A stretch of 29,768 nucleotides of DNA from Candidatus Opimibacter skivensis (GCA_016721905.1 JADKHH010000018.1:1-29768); one strand, 5' to 3'; counted from the first letter of the stretch, positions 16,680-25,869 are shown. A program made the numbers and translations. Notes: generated by a model from the sequence alone, not told the origin.

Positions 16680-16982
16680 AAAGTTAGCAGTGAGAAGTTA
16701 GCAGTGAGAAGTTATCGTCTCTTCTAGCTGCCAGCTACCAGCTTCAAGAGCATCTATAGTGCCGTTCGTTCATGTCTCAGACTTGAATGCAATATTTTTC
16801 GCGTCTCCTGACGCGAGTGACTAATCACATTGAATTCTCCAAATTTATTTTCGCGCAGAGGCGCAGAGACGCAGTTAATTTCATCCCTGTTCCTTTGCTC
16901 CCTTCATCCTTTGCTCCCCTATAAGCCTCTTTCGCCTTTTCAGCCTCTTTAGCCCTTCAGCCCCTTCCGCCTTTTTACTCTT
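16680..16982. repeat. Dispersed spacer element, copy B
   Basis: The convergent spacer between regulator and D-aminoacylase fusion starts with two copies of AGTTAGCAGTGAGA. The shared module runs 16726-16755 (AGCTGCCAGCTACCAGCTTC then AAGAGCATCT), followed by the TCTCAGACTTGAATGC block and a perfect hairpin TCGCGTC-TCCT-GACGCGA (16799-16816). After it come CGCAGAGGCGCAGAGACGCA (about 16855-16874) and a CCTCTTTCGCC-like pyrimidine-rich tail to 16980. No gene was seen. Confidence 0.8.
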
Positions 16983-19469
16983 CTACATCCTTTTCACAAA
17001 CCGCCCCGAAAAATTCGCTATAGCTTTCTGGTCCTGATAGACGAGCTTACCATTCACCCACACATAATGCACACCCGTGGAAAGCAAACCCGAATTTTCG
17101 ACCGTTGCATTGTCAATGATCGTTTCAGGATCAAACAAGACCAGATCTGCAAAGTAGCCGGGGGCAATCAAGCCACGTTGCTGAATGCCTATGTTTTCAG
17201 CAGTAAGGCTAGTCATTTTATGTATAGCCGTTTCCAATGGCATTAGTTGTTGCTCGCGGACATAACGGCCGAGCACGCGCGGGAATGCACCATGTCCTCG
17301 CGGATGACCCTTCATAGCACCATCACTGCATACATTCGTGTAGGGCCACTTGAGAAAATTATTGATGTCCGTTTCACTCATGCTCGTGGCTACAATCGTC
17401 GCACCTTCATCAGGAGCCGCAGATTCGCGGATGATCCGCAGTAGACTTTGCGCTGGAGTCTCTTGATTGATGGCAGCTATTTCAGAAACCGTTTTTCCCT
17501 GCCATGCTTTGTTTGGAGTGTAGCGCACCATGACGGAGGCAGCAGGGTCAAACAATTCACGTGTAGCAAATTCGGCACTGGACAAGCTCTCAAAATCCTT
17601 GTTGGGAAACAAAACACGTGGAGTCGAGTTCCACATTGTATACGGATAGATGTCAGCTGTGATGTTGATGCCTTGGAGGCGGGCGTCTTCCAGTTGTCGT
17701 ATGATCTTATCTGAAGAGCCCCACTTGCTGCGCATGGCTATTTTGATGTGAGAGATCTGTACAGGTATTTTGGCTTGTCGACCGATCTCCAGTATTTCAC
17801 TGATAGCTTCTTCAAGGCTCACATCTTCGCTACGGAGATGACTGATATAGCGTCCTCCTTTTGCCGCCGTCGTTTTAGCCAGTTCGATCACTTCTGATGG
17901 ACTGCTGTAAAAGGCAGCTTCATATTCGAGCCCTGTGCTCAATCCCAGTGATCCTTTGTCAAGTTCCATGGCAAGCAGCACTTTCATGGAATCGATTTCG
18001 ACATCAGTTGCTTTGCGAAGCACATCGCCTTGCATAAAGATTTCGCGTAAGGTCGATTGCCCGGTGTAGGTCGCTACATTGATGCTGACAGGCGTTTTCC
18101 TGATCCATGCGCGCAGGCTATCGATGGGTTCAGAACTTCCGTCTTGCCCGATGACAATGGTCGTGATGCCTTGACTGGTGGCGGCAATAGCTGATGGATC
18201 AGTGTCCAGACCTGATCCATGGTGACTATGGCTGTCGATAAACCCTGGAGCCAGTATTTTTCCGTTGCCATTGGTGACACTTTCATTTGGAAATGGTGTG
18301 AGTGAACCGATGTCGCTAATACGATCGTCGACGATGCGCACAGCGGCCGGAAAAGCAGCAAGGCCAGAACCATCTATGACGTTGACATTGGTGATCAGGT
18401 GTGTCGTCGGAAGCGGTATCGATTCTCCTTCCCAGATTTTTCTCACATAGCTCATCGCACGTGCATCAGACGAATTTGTCAATACGACGATCGTCTGATT
18501 CTTATCGATATAGCGGGTGATCAATGTGGCGAAGCCAACCCAACCACCGGTATGCGACACAGTCTTGTCTGGTGCATTGATAAACCATCCGAAACCATAC
18601 TGTGTTGCTTCGCCATTGTTCAACTTACCTGTTGTGATAGCTTCTTTAAAAGTGGAGTGCTTCACCAGTTTTTCAGTGTAGAGTGCCTGGTCCCATGCAT
18701 ACATATCTTCGACAGAGGAGTACACATTACCATCACCGACGATGCCATCCAGCCTGACCAGATCATTTAATACCGGTATCCCTTTTTCATAACTGAATCC
18801 GAATACACGTGAAGGTGGATAGGATTTCATTTCCAGGTTATAGATATACGTGTTGCTCAGTTTAAGTGGCCCGGCTATATGCTGTTGGAAAAATTGATCG
18901 GCAGTTGTACCGGATACTTTTTCAATGACAGAAGCCAGGGTGGTGTAGTTGGTATTGCAGTATTGCCATTGTGAGCCGGGTTGAAAAACCAGGTCAGGTT
19001 TTTTAGCGGCAAGCAGCGCAAGCATAGATTCGTTATTGAGAGTATCCGCTAATGTCAGATCACCAATGGCGATGTCGAAATATTCGGGGAGGCCCGATGT
19101 TTGGTTCATCAGGTGGCGGATCGTGATCGTTGGATACGGAAACGAGGGTAGATACTTTTGTACTGCATCATCGTAGTTCAGTTTGCCTTGCTCCTTCAGT
19201 ATCATGATCATCATCGTAAAGAACTGCTTGGAGACTGACCCAAGGTTGAAGGATGAAGAAGCCGTCAATGGGGTTTTCGTGCGTGGGTCCGCAATGCCGA
19301 AGGCTTTTTTATAAAGCACTTTTCCTTTCTCGCCGATCAATACCGTTCCATTGAAGAGCTGTCGCTGATACAGGTAGGTGAGCACTGAATCGATCCGGGC
19401 TATTTTTTCTGTGTTTTGTGAGAAAGAAATGGCCGGAAGCAGGAGGAGAAGGAAAATGAATTTGTTCAT
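16983..19469 (-). CDS. Serine hydrolase (beta-lactamase fold) fused to D-aminoacylase-type amidohydrolase
   Basis: 828 residues, signal peptide 1-18. Residues 20-345 are a PF00144 beta-lactamase/DD-peptidase-like domain with SxxK (Ser78-Val-Ser-Lys81), YxN (Tyr170-Cys-Asn172) and HTGG (306-309). Residues 355-828 are an N-acyl-D-amino-acid deacylase: GFIDSHSH (409-416) gives the HxH pair His414 and His416; ISHLRSED has His544; QISHIKIA has His574; CSDGAMKG has catalytic Asp716. The Cys in the GNCG motif of D-aminoacylases is Asp443 (GQDG). The fusion would let one exported enzyme act on D-amino-acid-containing peptides in two steps, for example peptidoglycan-derived material; that coupling is inference. 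The frame is intact throughout, and it is transcribed opposite to its neighbours. Confidence 0.9.
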   Translation of the reverse strand: MNKFIFLLLLLPAISFSQNTEKIARIDSVLTYLYQRQLFNGTVLIGEKGKVLYKKAFGIADPRTKTPLTASSSFNLGSVSKQFFTMMIMILKEQGKLNYDDAVQKYLPSFPYPTITIRHLMNQTSGLPEYFDIAIGDLTLADTLNNESMLALLAAKKPDLVFQPGSQWQYCNTNYTTLASVIEKVSGTTADQFFQQHIAGPLKLSNTYIYNLEMKSYPPSRVFGFSYEKGIPVLNDLVRLDGIVGDGNVYSSVEDMYAWDQALYTEKLVKHSTFKEAITTGKLNNGEATQYGFGWFINAPDKTVSHTGGWVGFATLITRYIDKNQTIVVLTNSSDARAMSYVRKIWEGESIPLPTTHLITNVNVIDGSGLAAFPAAVRIVDDRISDIGSLTPFPNESVTNGNGKILAPGFIDSHSHHGSGLDTDPSAIAATSQGITTIVIGQDGSSEPIDSLRAWIRKTPVSINVATYTGQSTLREIFMQGDVLRKATDVEIDSMKVLLAMELDKGSLGLSTGLEYEAAFYSSPSEVIELAKTTAAKGGRYISHLRSEDVSLEEAISEILEIGRQAKIPVQISHIKIAMRSKWGSSDKIIRQLEDARLQGINITADIYPYTMWNSTPRVLFPNKDFESLSSAEFATRELFDPAASVMVRYTPNKAWQGKTVSEIAAINQETPAQSLLRIIRESAAPDEGATIVATSMSETDINNFLKWPYTNVCSDGAMKGHPRGHGAFPRVLGRYVREQQLMPLETAIHKMTSLTAENIGIQQRGLIAPGYFADLVLFDPETIIDNATVENSGLLSTGVHYVWVNGKLVYQDQKAIANFSGRFVKRM

Positions 19470-19989
19470 AGCAGAATTTATACAGAATAAGAAGTGAATA
19501 TAGTATTTTACAATTAACCTTATAGCTACCAGCTACCAGCTTCCAGAGTATCTACCCTGTTCGTTCATGTCTCAGACTTGAATGCTATATTTTTCGCGTC
19601 TCCTGACGCGAGTGATAAGTACACTTAAACCTCTCCTTGCTTTCACGGAACTCACCCCCTTCCCCTTATTTTCGCGCAGATCCCTAGATCCCGCCCAATG
19701 TCTTGACATTTGAAGCGGGAGACGCTGAGACGCTGTTAAATTTCTGCTTGTTCCCATGCTCTCTTCATCCATTGCTCCCATTGCTCCAAATTATCTCGCG
19801 CAACGCCGCAACGCCTCAGCGATTCATCTTCAGCCTCTTCAGCCTTTTCTCCTTTCTAACGCTCTCACACCTCTCCGTGTACTCCGTGCCCTCCGTGCGA
19901 AATTTTTGTAGTAGTGATTCTCAGTCTTACCTTAATACACGCTGGCTCTCATATAGCGACCATGCAAATAATTTAATTATCATTACAAC
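19470..19989. repeat. Dispersed spacer element, copy C, with an inserted hairpin
   Basis: The shared module (19524-19553) is followed by CTCAGACTTGAATGC and the hairpin TCGCGTC-TCCT-GACGCGA (19594-19611), as in copy B. Relative to copy B, the CGCGCAGA...GACGC block downstream is interrupted by about 40 bases holding a nested hairpin: TCCCGC (19689-19694) with GCGGGA (19715-19720), and inside it AATGTC-TT-GACATT (19697-19710). Pyrimidine-rich low-complexity sequence continues to about 19905 (CCTCAGC, CTTCAGCCTCTTCAGCC, CTCCGTG repeats). The last 80 bases before the next ATG are AT-rich and probably promoter-bearing. No gene was seen in this stretch of more than 500 bases. Confidence 0.8.
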
Positions 19990-21135
19990 ATGAATTCCCG
20001 TCTTCGCATCATACACCTATTCCTTCAGCTCCTATTCACATGCAGTATCACCGGGCAAGCATACACGCCTGAAATGCTCGCGTATATCCGAAACAAAGCC
20101 ATCAGTCCGCAAGCATATGTCATCGAAAAATTCAAGACCTATGATGTCATTTTGCTGGGCGAACATCACCTGGTCAAACAAAATCTTCAGTTTGTAACAC
20201 AGTTGATACCGGAGCTGTACCGGAATGGCATCTATGCGATCGGAATGGAGTTTGGTGCACAGGAAGACCAACATGTATTGGATTCATTGGTGCTCGCACC
20301 AGCTTATGATGAGCAAACTGCCCGGCAGATCATGTTTAATTATAATGTCACCTGGGGATATCAGGAGTATATCGATGTGTATAAAGCCGCCTGGAAGTTT
20401 AACCACACCCTGCCGGCCAACGCCAGAAAGTTCAGGATTCTCAACCTGAGTTATGTCTTTCAATGGAAAGACTTTGATAGAAAGCGAAATCAGGCTTCGA
20501 TGAGCAAGGTTTTTCCAAAGGGAACGGTGGATAAATACAGGGCCCAGGTGATTGAACGCGAAGTAATAAAAAGCGATGACAAGATACTTGCCCTGGTAGG
20601 AACGCCTCATGCCTACACACAATATGGTTCGCCATTTTATTCATTCAATGCTGACGGATTCTGTGCCTTTGACAAGAATTGGTTAGGCAACCGGCTCTAT
20701 GCAAGGCATACGGACAAGGTGTTTAACATACTACTTCACCAGCCATTTATGAAGGAAGTAGATGGTCAGTATCTGTGGGTATCTCCGGCGAAGGGAAGTA
20801 TAGAAGCGATCATGGCACAGAACCAGCATAAGCAGGTCGGATTTGATTTATTACGTGCTCCGCTAGGTAAATTGTCAGACGATAGCCAGCATGCTATGTG
20901 CTATCCTGATTTTACCCTTGACCAGTTTTTTGATGGATATATTTATCTCGCGCCATTGAAAAAGCTGGAAGGCTGCACTCCAATTGATGATTTCGTCAAT
21001 GAAAAGAACATTCAACATGCCATCGAACAATTTCCCGACCCTGAATGGCATGCACCGGTGACCAACCTGGAAGAGATGCGGGCATTTATCAGGATGAATG
21101 GAAAGCGGATTGAGGAAGAGTGTAAAAATCTTTAG
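19990..21135 (+). CDS. Exported ChaN/EreA/TIKI-superfamily-like protein
   Basis: 381 residues with a signal peptide (MNSRLRIIHLFLQLLFTCSI, cleavage near TGQA). The motif YDVILLGEHHLVKQNLQFV (about 50-68), followed by GIYAIGMEFG (about 80-89), is the first signature of the superfamily containing ChaN haem-binding proteins, erythromycin esterase and TIKI peptidases (GExH... then xxE). A later LVGTPHAYTQYGSPFY carries the second conserved His. The family members are metal- or haem-dependent, but the activity of this one is not predictable. Several Cys residues fit an exported protein. The stop TAG is followed directly by GTGATG, so the downstream gene is probably translationally coupled. Confidence 0.7.
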   Translation: MNSRLRIIHLFLQLLFTCSITGQAYTPEMLAYIRNKAISPQAYVIEKFKTYDVILLGEHHLVKQNLQFVTQLIPELYRNGIYAIGMEFGAQEDQHVLDSLVLAPAYDEQTARQIMFNYNVTWGYQEYIDVYKAAWKFNHTLPANARKFRILNLSYVFQWKDFDRKRNQASMSKVFPKGTVDKYRAQVIEREVIKSDDKILALVGTPHAYTQYGSPFYSFNADGFCAFDKNWLGNRLYARHTDKVFNILLHQPFMKEVDGQYLWVSPAKGSIEAIMAQNQHKQVGFDLLRAPLGKLSDDSQHAMCYPDFTLDQFFDGYIYLAPLKKLEGCTPIDDFVNEKNIQHAIEQFPDPEWHAPVTNLEEMRAFIRMNGKRIEEECKNL

Positions 21136-21137
21136 TG

Positions 21138-21614
21138 ATGGGGACAAGCAATTTTGAACGCATGATCCAATTGGCAGACGATGTTTTTGCTGTCAAAAAC
21201 GATCCTGATCAACTCGATGTTAATCAGGATGTATTGGATCAATTGCGCCGCATTCATCCGGCGACCGTATCAGAATTTGATGACGGTCATGGTCCAGTCG
21301 CATGGGTCCTGCTCATACCTACCACGCTCGGGTTGATGGACCAATTCCTCAACCACAGCATTTCAGAGAAGGAGTTGTATGAACAGACACCTCTGGATGC
21401 AGCATACGAGGCCATTTATCTTTGTTCTGCCATGGTCCTGGAAGAATACAGGAGGAAGGGAATTGCAAGACAGCTCACATTGAAAGCAATTGACAGTATT
21501 CGAAAAGACCATCCGATAAAAAATTTGTTTGTGTGGTCGTTTACCATAGAAGGAGATATGACAGCAGATACGATCTCTCAGATAACTTCATTACCATTGC
21601 TAAAGCGGTTATAA
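21138..21614 (+). CDS. GNAT-like acetyltransferase domain protein
   Basis: The frame includes GTG at 21135, but ATG 21138 is equally close to the upstream stop and is preferred. The 158-residue protein has IYLCSAMVLEEYRRKGIARQ followed by LTLKAIDSIRK. This is the beta-4 strand and acetyl-CoA pyrophosphate-binding loop (R-x-x-G-I-A) with the following helix of GNAT enzymes. The N-terminal part is acidic and not recognised. The substrate is unknown. It is coupled to the exported ChaN-like gene. Confidence 0.65.
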   Translation: MGTSNFERMIQLADDVFAVKNDPDQLDVNQDVLDQLRRIHPATVSEFDDGHGPVAWVLLIPTTLGLMDQFLNHSISEKELYEQTPLDAAYEAIYLCSAMVLEEYRRKGIARQLTLKAIDSIRKDHPIKNLFVWSFTIEGDMTADTISQITSLPLLKRL

Positions 21615-21688
21615 TTCCATTTTGAGATTTGACGCTTTATTAATTCAAAAAGACCAGGTACAACTGTACACCACGTTAAAATTTAAGT

Positions 21689-22954
21689 ATGCATATATAT
21701 CTAACCCTCCTTACGATTGCTGTCTTCTATACAGTTTTTCCATCGACCACCTCCGCGCAGATAGCAGGTCCCAAAGGTGACCTCATTGTAGTTGGAAAGA
21801 TTGACACGATACATTCCGTCATTCTTGGAGAAGATAGGGCAATATGGGTCTCTGTTCCGGAATCGGGTATTTTTCCAGATAAAAAATATCCGGTAGTGTA
21901 CCTGCTTGACGGAGATGCCCACTTTTATTCCGTGATGGGCATGATCCAGCAACTAAGTACGGTCAACGGAAATTCCGTTTGCCCTGAAATGATCTTAATA
22001 GGTATACCGAATACAGACAGAATGAGAGATCTCACACCAACTTACGTGACGGAAGCTATGGGTGATACACTTTTTAATGAGACAACCGGAGGCTTAGTAA
22101 ATTTTACTTCTTTTATCGAAAATGAGTTGATGCCTTTTGTTGAATCTCATTACCCTGTATCGCCCTTTAAAATGTACATAGGACATTCTTTAGGAGGTTT
22201 AGCCGTAATCCATACGCTGCTGACACGCCCTTATCTTTTCAATAGTTGGGTAGCCATTGACCCAAGCTTATGGTGGGATGATCGACTGATCAATACAATG
22301 TCAGATTCATTGAAGCATAAGTCTAAATATGCTGATGAATCACTTTATCTGGCGATCGCCAATACAATGCCAGAAGATATGGCCGTTGATAAAGTTGTAA
22401 AGGATACCAGTATGAACACCGAACATATCAGATCTATCCTGGAGTTTAGTGATGTTGCAAATAGGAAAATGAAATCTAATGGGATGGAGTTCAGATCGAA
22501 ATATTATGATGCGGAGGATCATGGCAGTCTGCCATTGATTGCAGAAATCGATGCACTCAAATATCTCTTTAAGTGGTATGCTTTTGGCTTTAAAGACCTT
22601 GAGAAATTTATGGATCCCGGTAGCACTGCTGACACTAAAGAATTTGTTGATCTGGTCAATCATCATTACAAGGGAGTCTCTGATCACTTTGGGTTTCAGG
22701 TGTTGCCGGATGAGCGCATGATCAATTCCCTCGGGTATGAATTTCTTGCTCAACAAAAAAGTGAATTGTCGTTTGTTTGTTTTGAAATGAATGTTAAGAA
22801 TTATCCGCACAGCTCTAATGTATTTGATTCTATGGGAGATTATTACATGACGATAGGAGAGGATACAAAAGCTTTGGATTGTTTTTCGAAAGCACTGGCA
22901 ATAGAAGAAGTGCCATTGACAAGGGAGAAATATGAGACATTAAAGAAAAAATAG
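21689..22954 (+). CDS. Exported esterase (PF00756) with C-terminal TPR-like segment
   Basis: 421 residues, signal peptide to about TTSAQ (residue 24). The esterase domain shows YPVVYLLDGDAHF (67-79), MILIGIPNTDRMRDL (101-115), the nucleophile elbow GHSLGG with Ser167, AIDPSLWWDD (189-198) and the His in EDHGSLPL (His278). It is related to IroE/Fes-type and esterase D-like enzymes that cleave ester bonds of siderophores or small molecules; substrate unknown. The C-terminal 60 residues (YPHSSNVFDSMGDYYMTIGE, TKALDCFSKALAIEE) form a TPR-like helical pair found at the end of many Bacteroidota homologues. It is the intact paralogue of the broken gene at 3269-4077. An AT-rich leader precedes the ATG. 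Confidence 0.87.
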   Translation: MHIYLTLLTIAVFYTVFPSTTSAQIAGPKGDLIVVGKIDTIHSVILGEDRAIWVSVPESGIFPDKKYPVVYLLDGDAHFYSVMGMIQQLSTVNGNSVCPEMILIGIPNTDRMRDLTPTYVTEAMGDTLFNETTGGLVNFTSFIENELMPFVESHYPVSPFKMYIGHSLGGLAVIHTLLTRPYLFNSWVAIDPSLWWDDRLINTMSDSLKHKSKYADESLYLAIANTMPEDMAVDKVVKDTSMNTEHIRSILEFSDVANRKMKSNGMEFRSKYYDAEDHGSLPLIAEIDALKYLFKWYAFGFKDLEKFMDPGSTADTKEFVDLVNHHYKGVSDHFGFQVLPDERMINSLGYEFLAQQKSELSFVCFEMNVKNYPHSSNVFDSMGDYYMTIGEDTKALDCFSKALAIEEVPLTREKYETLKKK

Positions 22955-23009
22955 GTCCCGAATATAGAAGATCAATACCACAAGGAAGTCTTTCAAGAAT
23001 TTATTCTGT

Positions 23010-23411
23010 ATGATTTTGTCCTTCACCCTCCACAAATCCGCTGACTTCATCTTTGATTATCTGACCGATATGGACAAGTTTGCATCCATACATCCGGTGA
23101 TCACGAAGATTGATAAGACGGGTGAGAACAAATTTCTGGTCCATGAAACACTTAAGCTGGGGTTTATACCCTTCTCATTTACATATCCCGTCACGATCGA
23201 AAGTGAGGTGGCAAATAAAACGGTCTCAATAAAAGCCACCGTCATGAAAATGACTCACATTGAAATGAACTTTTCCATCCGCCAGGAAGGGGATCATTCA
23301 GTAGTGGAGGAATCAATTTCCTTCAAATCTATTTTGCCGGTTAAAGCTGTGATGGAAAAAATATTCCGGGAGCAGCATACTCTTTTGTTCCAAAACATGG
23401 ACCGGGTGTAG
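23010..23411 (+). CDS. SRPBCC-fold protein (START/polyketide-cyclase-like)
   Basis: 133 residues. FDYLTDMDKFASIHPVITKI is the typical first helix and strand of the SRPBCC fold (V-W/F-x-x-L-x-D-x-x-x-x-x-x-H-P). Alternating strands follow, then the long C-terminal helix MEKIFREQHTLLFQNMDRV lining the hydrophobic cavity. It probably binds a hydrophobic ligand in the cytosol. No catalytic residues can be assigned. Confidence 0.72.
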   Translation: MILSFTLHKSADFIFDYLTDMDKFASIHPVITKIDKTGENKFLVHETLKLGFIPFSFTYPVTIESEVANKTVSIKATVMKMTHIEMNFSIRQEGDHSVVEESISFKSILPVKAVMEKIFREQHTLLFQNMDRV

Positions 23412-24015
23412 ACCATTCGTTCTCACTTTTCCTTCCTTATTGGTTATTCCTTATTGCAATTTCGAAGAATCTGTATCCTGACAACCCCTTCGCACTTTTC
23501 CTTGGGTATTGGCTATTCCTTATTGAATGAAAGCAAAATCTGTTACCTGACAGTCCCTATGCTCTCTGCCCTATGCTCTCTGCCTTTTCGCCCCCGACCT
23601 CCCGCCGTTTGGCTAGCGCACAAAGCGGGATCTTCGTTTCACTTCGACCTGTGTTGCCCTAACACGCATCCTCACGCCTGCAAACCCCGGGGAGGCATGA
23701 TTTCAAATGCAACACAAGATGATTACAGGCGAGGTGTTGATGCTCTTTTTCTATCAAAACACAGACTTCTGACTTTTCCTTCCTTGTTGGCTATTGGGTA
23801 TTGAATATTCGCTGGATCTGTCTCCAGACAATCCACTTTTCACTCTTCACTCTTCAGCTCCCTTTTCCTTTTCCTTCCTTGTTGGCTATTCCATGTTGAT
23901 CATGTGAATCTGTCTCCTGGTCCTTGCTCTCTGCCCTCTGCTCTCTGCCTGCAATTTCCTTCATCCGCTCACCTTGTGTATTTTAGTGCCCTAATCGTAA
24001 AAAATCAAGTAATCC
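23412..24015. repeat. Spacer with four degenerate copies of a roughly 65-base low-complexity unit
   Basis: Copies begin near 23426, 23491, 23766 and 23866. Each carries CTTTTCCTTCCTT-rTTGGyTATT, then 15-25 bases later ATCTGTmTCC, and two of them end in repeated GCTCTCTGCCCT. Copies 2 and 3 are separated by about 180 bases of unrelated sequence (23590-23765). No gene was seen. The last part holds a TATTTTAG (about 23979-23986), close to the -7 consensus, 30 bases before the GAPDH start. Confidence 0.75.
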
Positions 24016-25467
24016 ATGCCTAATATTTCCTACGACGAAATGGTGCAGAATCGCATCGCCCATGAAAAACTGGCCACCCGCTCTATCAAAGCCATCAACG
24101 ACCTGTGGTATGACAAGGGGATAGAGATGGTCCTTTTTCGCAATCAACTTATTGATAAGAGGGCATCTGAGATCCTGAGCCTCCACAATTATGCCCACAA
24201 GATGGTCGGTAAGCCTATAGACGTTGAGGCAACGACTGCGCTGCTGGAAGCCATGCTGACCCTTGACCTTTGCCCGGCCCGGATGGATATCGGCCGCCTC
24301 GCCTCCGAATGGCTTGAAAGTGGTGGACAGGCCGGATCGGAAATAGCATTTTTAGAAAAACAACTGGCCGGCTTTATCGGGCCTGAAAATTATACGCCGA
24401 CCCAGCCTAAGGATGTGGTGCTTTACGGTTTCGGTCGCATAGGTCGTCTTCTCGCCCGCGAACTCATCATGCAGGATGGCCGTGGCGAGCAACTCCGTCT
24501 TCGCGCTATCGTAACCCGCGACAAGGGCACCGGTATGGCAGAGAAGCGGGCTTCCCTGCTCCGGGTTGACTCCGTCCATGGCGCATTCCCAGGCACAGTT
24601 GAAGCCGATGAAGAAAACAACGCCCTCATCATTGACGGACACATGGTCCACCTGATCACAGCTCAGCAACCCGAAGACATCGACTACACCCAGTACGGCA
24701 TCAATAATGCCCTGGTAATCGACAACACTGGTGCCTTCCGGGACAAAGAAGCACTCAGTCGCCACCTGAAAAGCAAAGGAGCCAGCAAAGTATTGCTCAC
24801 AGCTCCTGGTAAGGGAGTGCCGAACATCGTACACGGCGTCAATCAGACGATGTTTAATCCAAAGGAATCAGACATATTCTCCGCAGCCTCCTGCACGACA
24901 AATGCCATCGTGCCGGTATTGAAAGTCGTCAATGACATTCTCGGTATTGAGAAAGGCCACATCGAAACCGTCCATGCCTTCACCAATGACCAGAACCTGG
25001 TAGACAATATGCATAGTAAATATCGCCGCGGTCGGAGTGCTGCCACTAATATGGTAATCACGGAAACAGGTGCGGGTTCAGCTATTGATAAAGCTATTCC
25101 AGGCCTGGGTCCGAAGTTCACATCCAATGCAATCCGCGTACCTGTGCCCGATGGCTCACTCGCGATCCTCAATCTACAGGTGAGCAAGCACACTACGCTT
25201 GATGGCATCAACGAAATCATGCGCAAGGCTGCCCTCGAAGGTGATCTGGTGGAGCAAATCAATTACTCGATCAGCAACGAACTGGTGAGTAGTGATATCA
25301 TCGGTAATAGTTGTCCTGCCATTTATGATTCGAAAGCCACGCAAGTCCATCCCGACGGGATGAGTGTGGTGCTCTATGTGTGGTATGATAATGAGTACGG
25401 CTATACCAGACAAGTGATGAGGCTCAGCAAGTATATTGCGCAGGTGCAACGGAAGAGATATTATTGA
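24016..25467 (+). CDS. gap: Glyceraldehyde-3-phosphate dehydrogenase, N-terminally extended type
   Basis: 483 residues. Residues 1-130 form the helical N-terminal extension found in the roughly 480-residue GAPDH subgroup of Bacteroidota and some gammaproteobacteria. The Rossmann domain starts at DVVLYGFGRIGRLLARE (133-149) with the GxGRIGR dinucleotide loop. The catalytic Cys293 lies in FSAASCTTNAIVPVL (288-302), His320 in TVHAFTNDQN, and the C-terminal signature in WYDNEYGYTRQVMRL. It oxidises glyceraldehyde 3-phosphate to 1,3-bisphosphoglycerate (or the reverse in gluconeogenesis). Cofactor preference cannot be read with certainty. The frame is intact and base use is GC-richer than its neighbours, as expected for a highly expressed gene. 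Confidence 0.96.
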   Translation: MPNISYDEMVQNRIAHEKLATRSIKAINDLWYDKGIEMVLFRNQLIDKRASEILSLHNYAHKMVGKPIDVEATTALLEAMLTLDLCPARMDIGRLASEWLESGGQAGSEIAFLEKQLAGFIGPENYTPTQPKDVVLYGFGRIGRLLARELIMQDGRGEQLRLRAIVTRDKGTGMAEKRASLLRVDSVHGAFPGTVEADEENNALIIDGHMVHLITAQQPEDIDYTQYGINNALVIDNTGAFRDKEALSRHLKSKGASKVLLTAPGKGVPNIVHGVNQTMFNPKESDIFSAASCTTNAIVPVLKVVNDILGIEKGHIETVHAFTNDQNLVDNMHSKYRRGRSAATNMVITETGAGSAIDKAIPGLGPKFTSNAIRVPVPDGSLAILNLQVSKHTTLDGINEIMRKAALEGDLVEQINYSISNELVSSDIIGNSCPAIYDSKATQVHPDGMSVVLYVWYDNEYGYTRQVMRLSKYIAQVQRKRYY

Positions 25468-25857
25468 AAGGCGAAGGCTAAGGCTAAGGCTGAGGCGAAA
25501 AAGGCTGAAGGGCTGAAGGGCTGAAGAGGCGGAAAGGATGAAAGGACAAAGGAGCATAGATAGATACTCTGGAAGCTGGTAACTGTTTGCGAAAGGCAAA
25601 GAGGCGGAAGGGCTGAAGAAAAAGGGCAAGGGAGAGATTCAAGCGTATAGATACATACTCTGAGCTGCTGTTTGCGAAAAGGCAAAGAGGCGGAAGGAAA
25701 AATTAGCTACTTGCGTCATTGCGGCGTTGCGCGAGACGATTGTAAGTTTCAAACCCAGGACGGGGGGAGAAAAGAAAGAGGGGGGAACGAGCGGGGAGAT
25801 ACTCTGGAAGCTGGTAGCTGGCAGCTTGTGCAGGACAAGGTTGAGGGTTTGTGTTTA
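25468..25857. repeat. Dispersed spacer element, reverse-oriented copies (D1-D3)
   Basis: The spacer after gap carries the reverse complement of the module seen in copies A-C. TAGATACTCTGGAAGCTGGT is at 25561-25580, a partial copy lies near 25647-25665, and GAGATACTCTGGAAGCTGGT followed by AGCTGGCAGCT is at about 25797-25826. It begins with AGGCGAAGGCTAAGGCTAAG-type repeats (25468-25500), the reverse complement of the units in the subtilase signal peptide. GCAAAGAGGCGGAAG occurs twice. No gene was seen; minus-strand frames here are low-complexity. Confidence 0.75.
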
Positions 25858-25865
25858 TAAATTTG
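25858..25865 (+). promoter_or_regulatory. TAnnTTTG -7 element before the TPR gene
   Basis: TAAATTTG matches the Bacteroidota -7 consensus exactly. It ends only 4 bases before the ATG at 25870, so transcription would start at or within the start codon. Either the mRNA is leaderless, translation begins further in, or the match is fortuitous. No clear -33 element was found at the usual spacing. Confidence 0.3.
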
Positions 25866-25869
25866 GATT

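Noticed and set aside
25461..25685. 74-codon minus-strand ORF with a hydrophobic, signal-like end after gap
   Set aside because: Composed of the low-complexity spacer repeats; no homology-like blocks.
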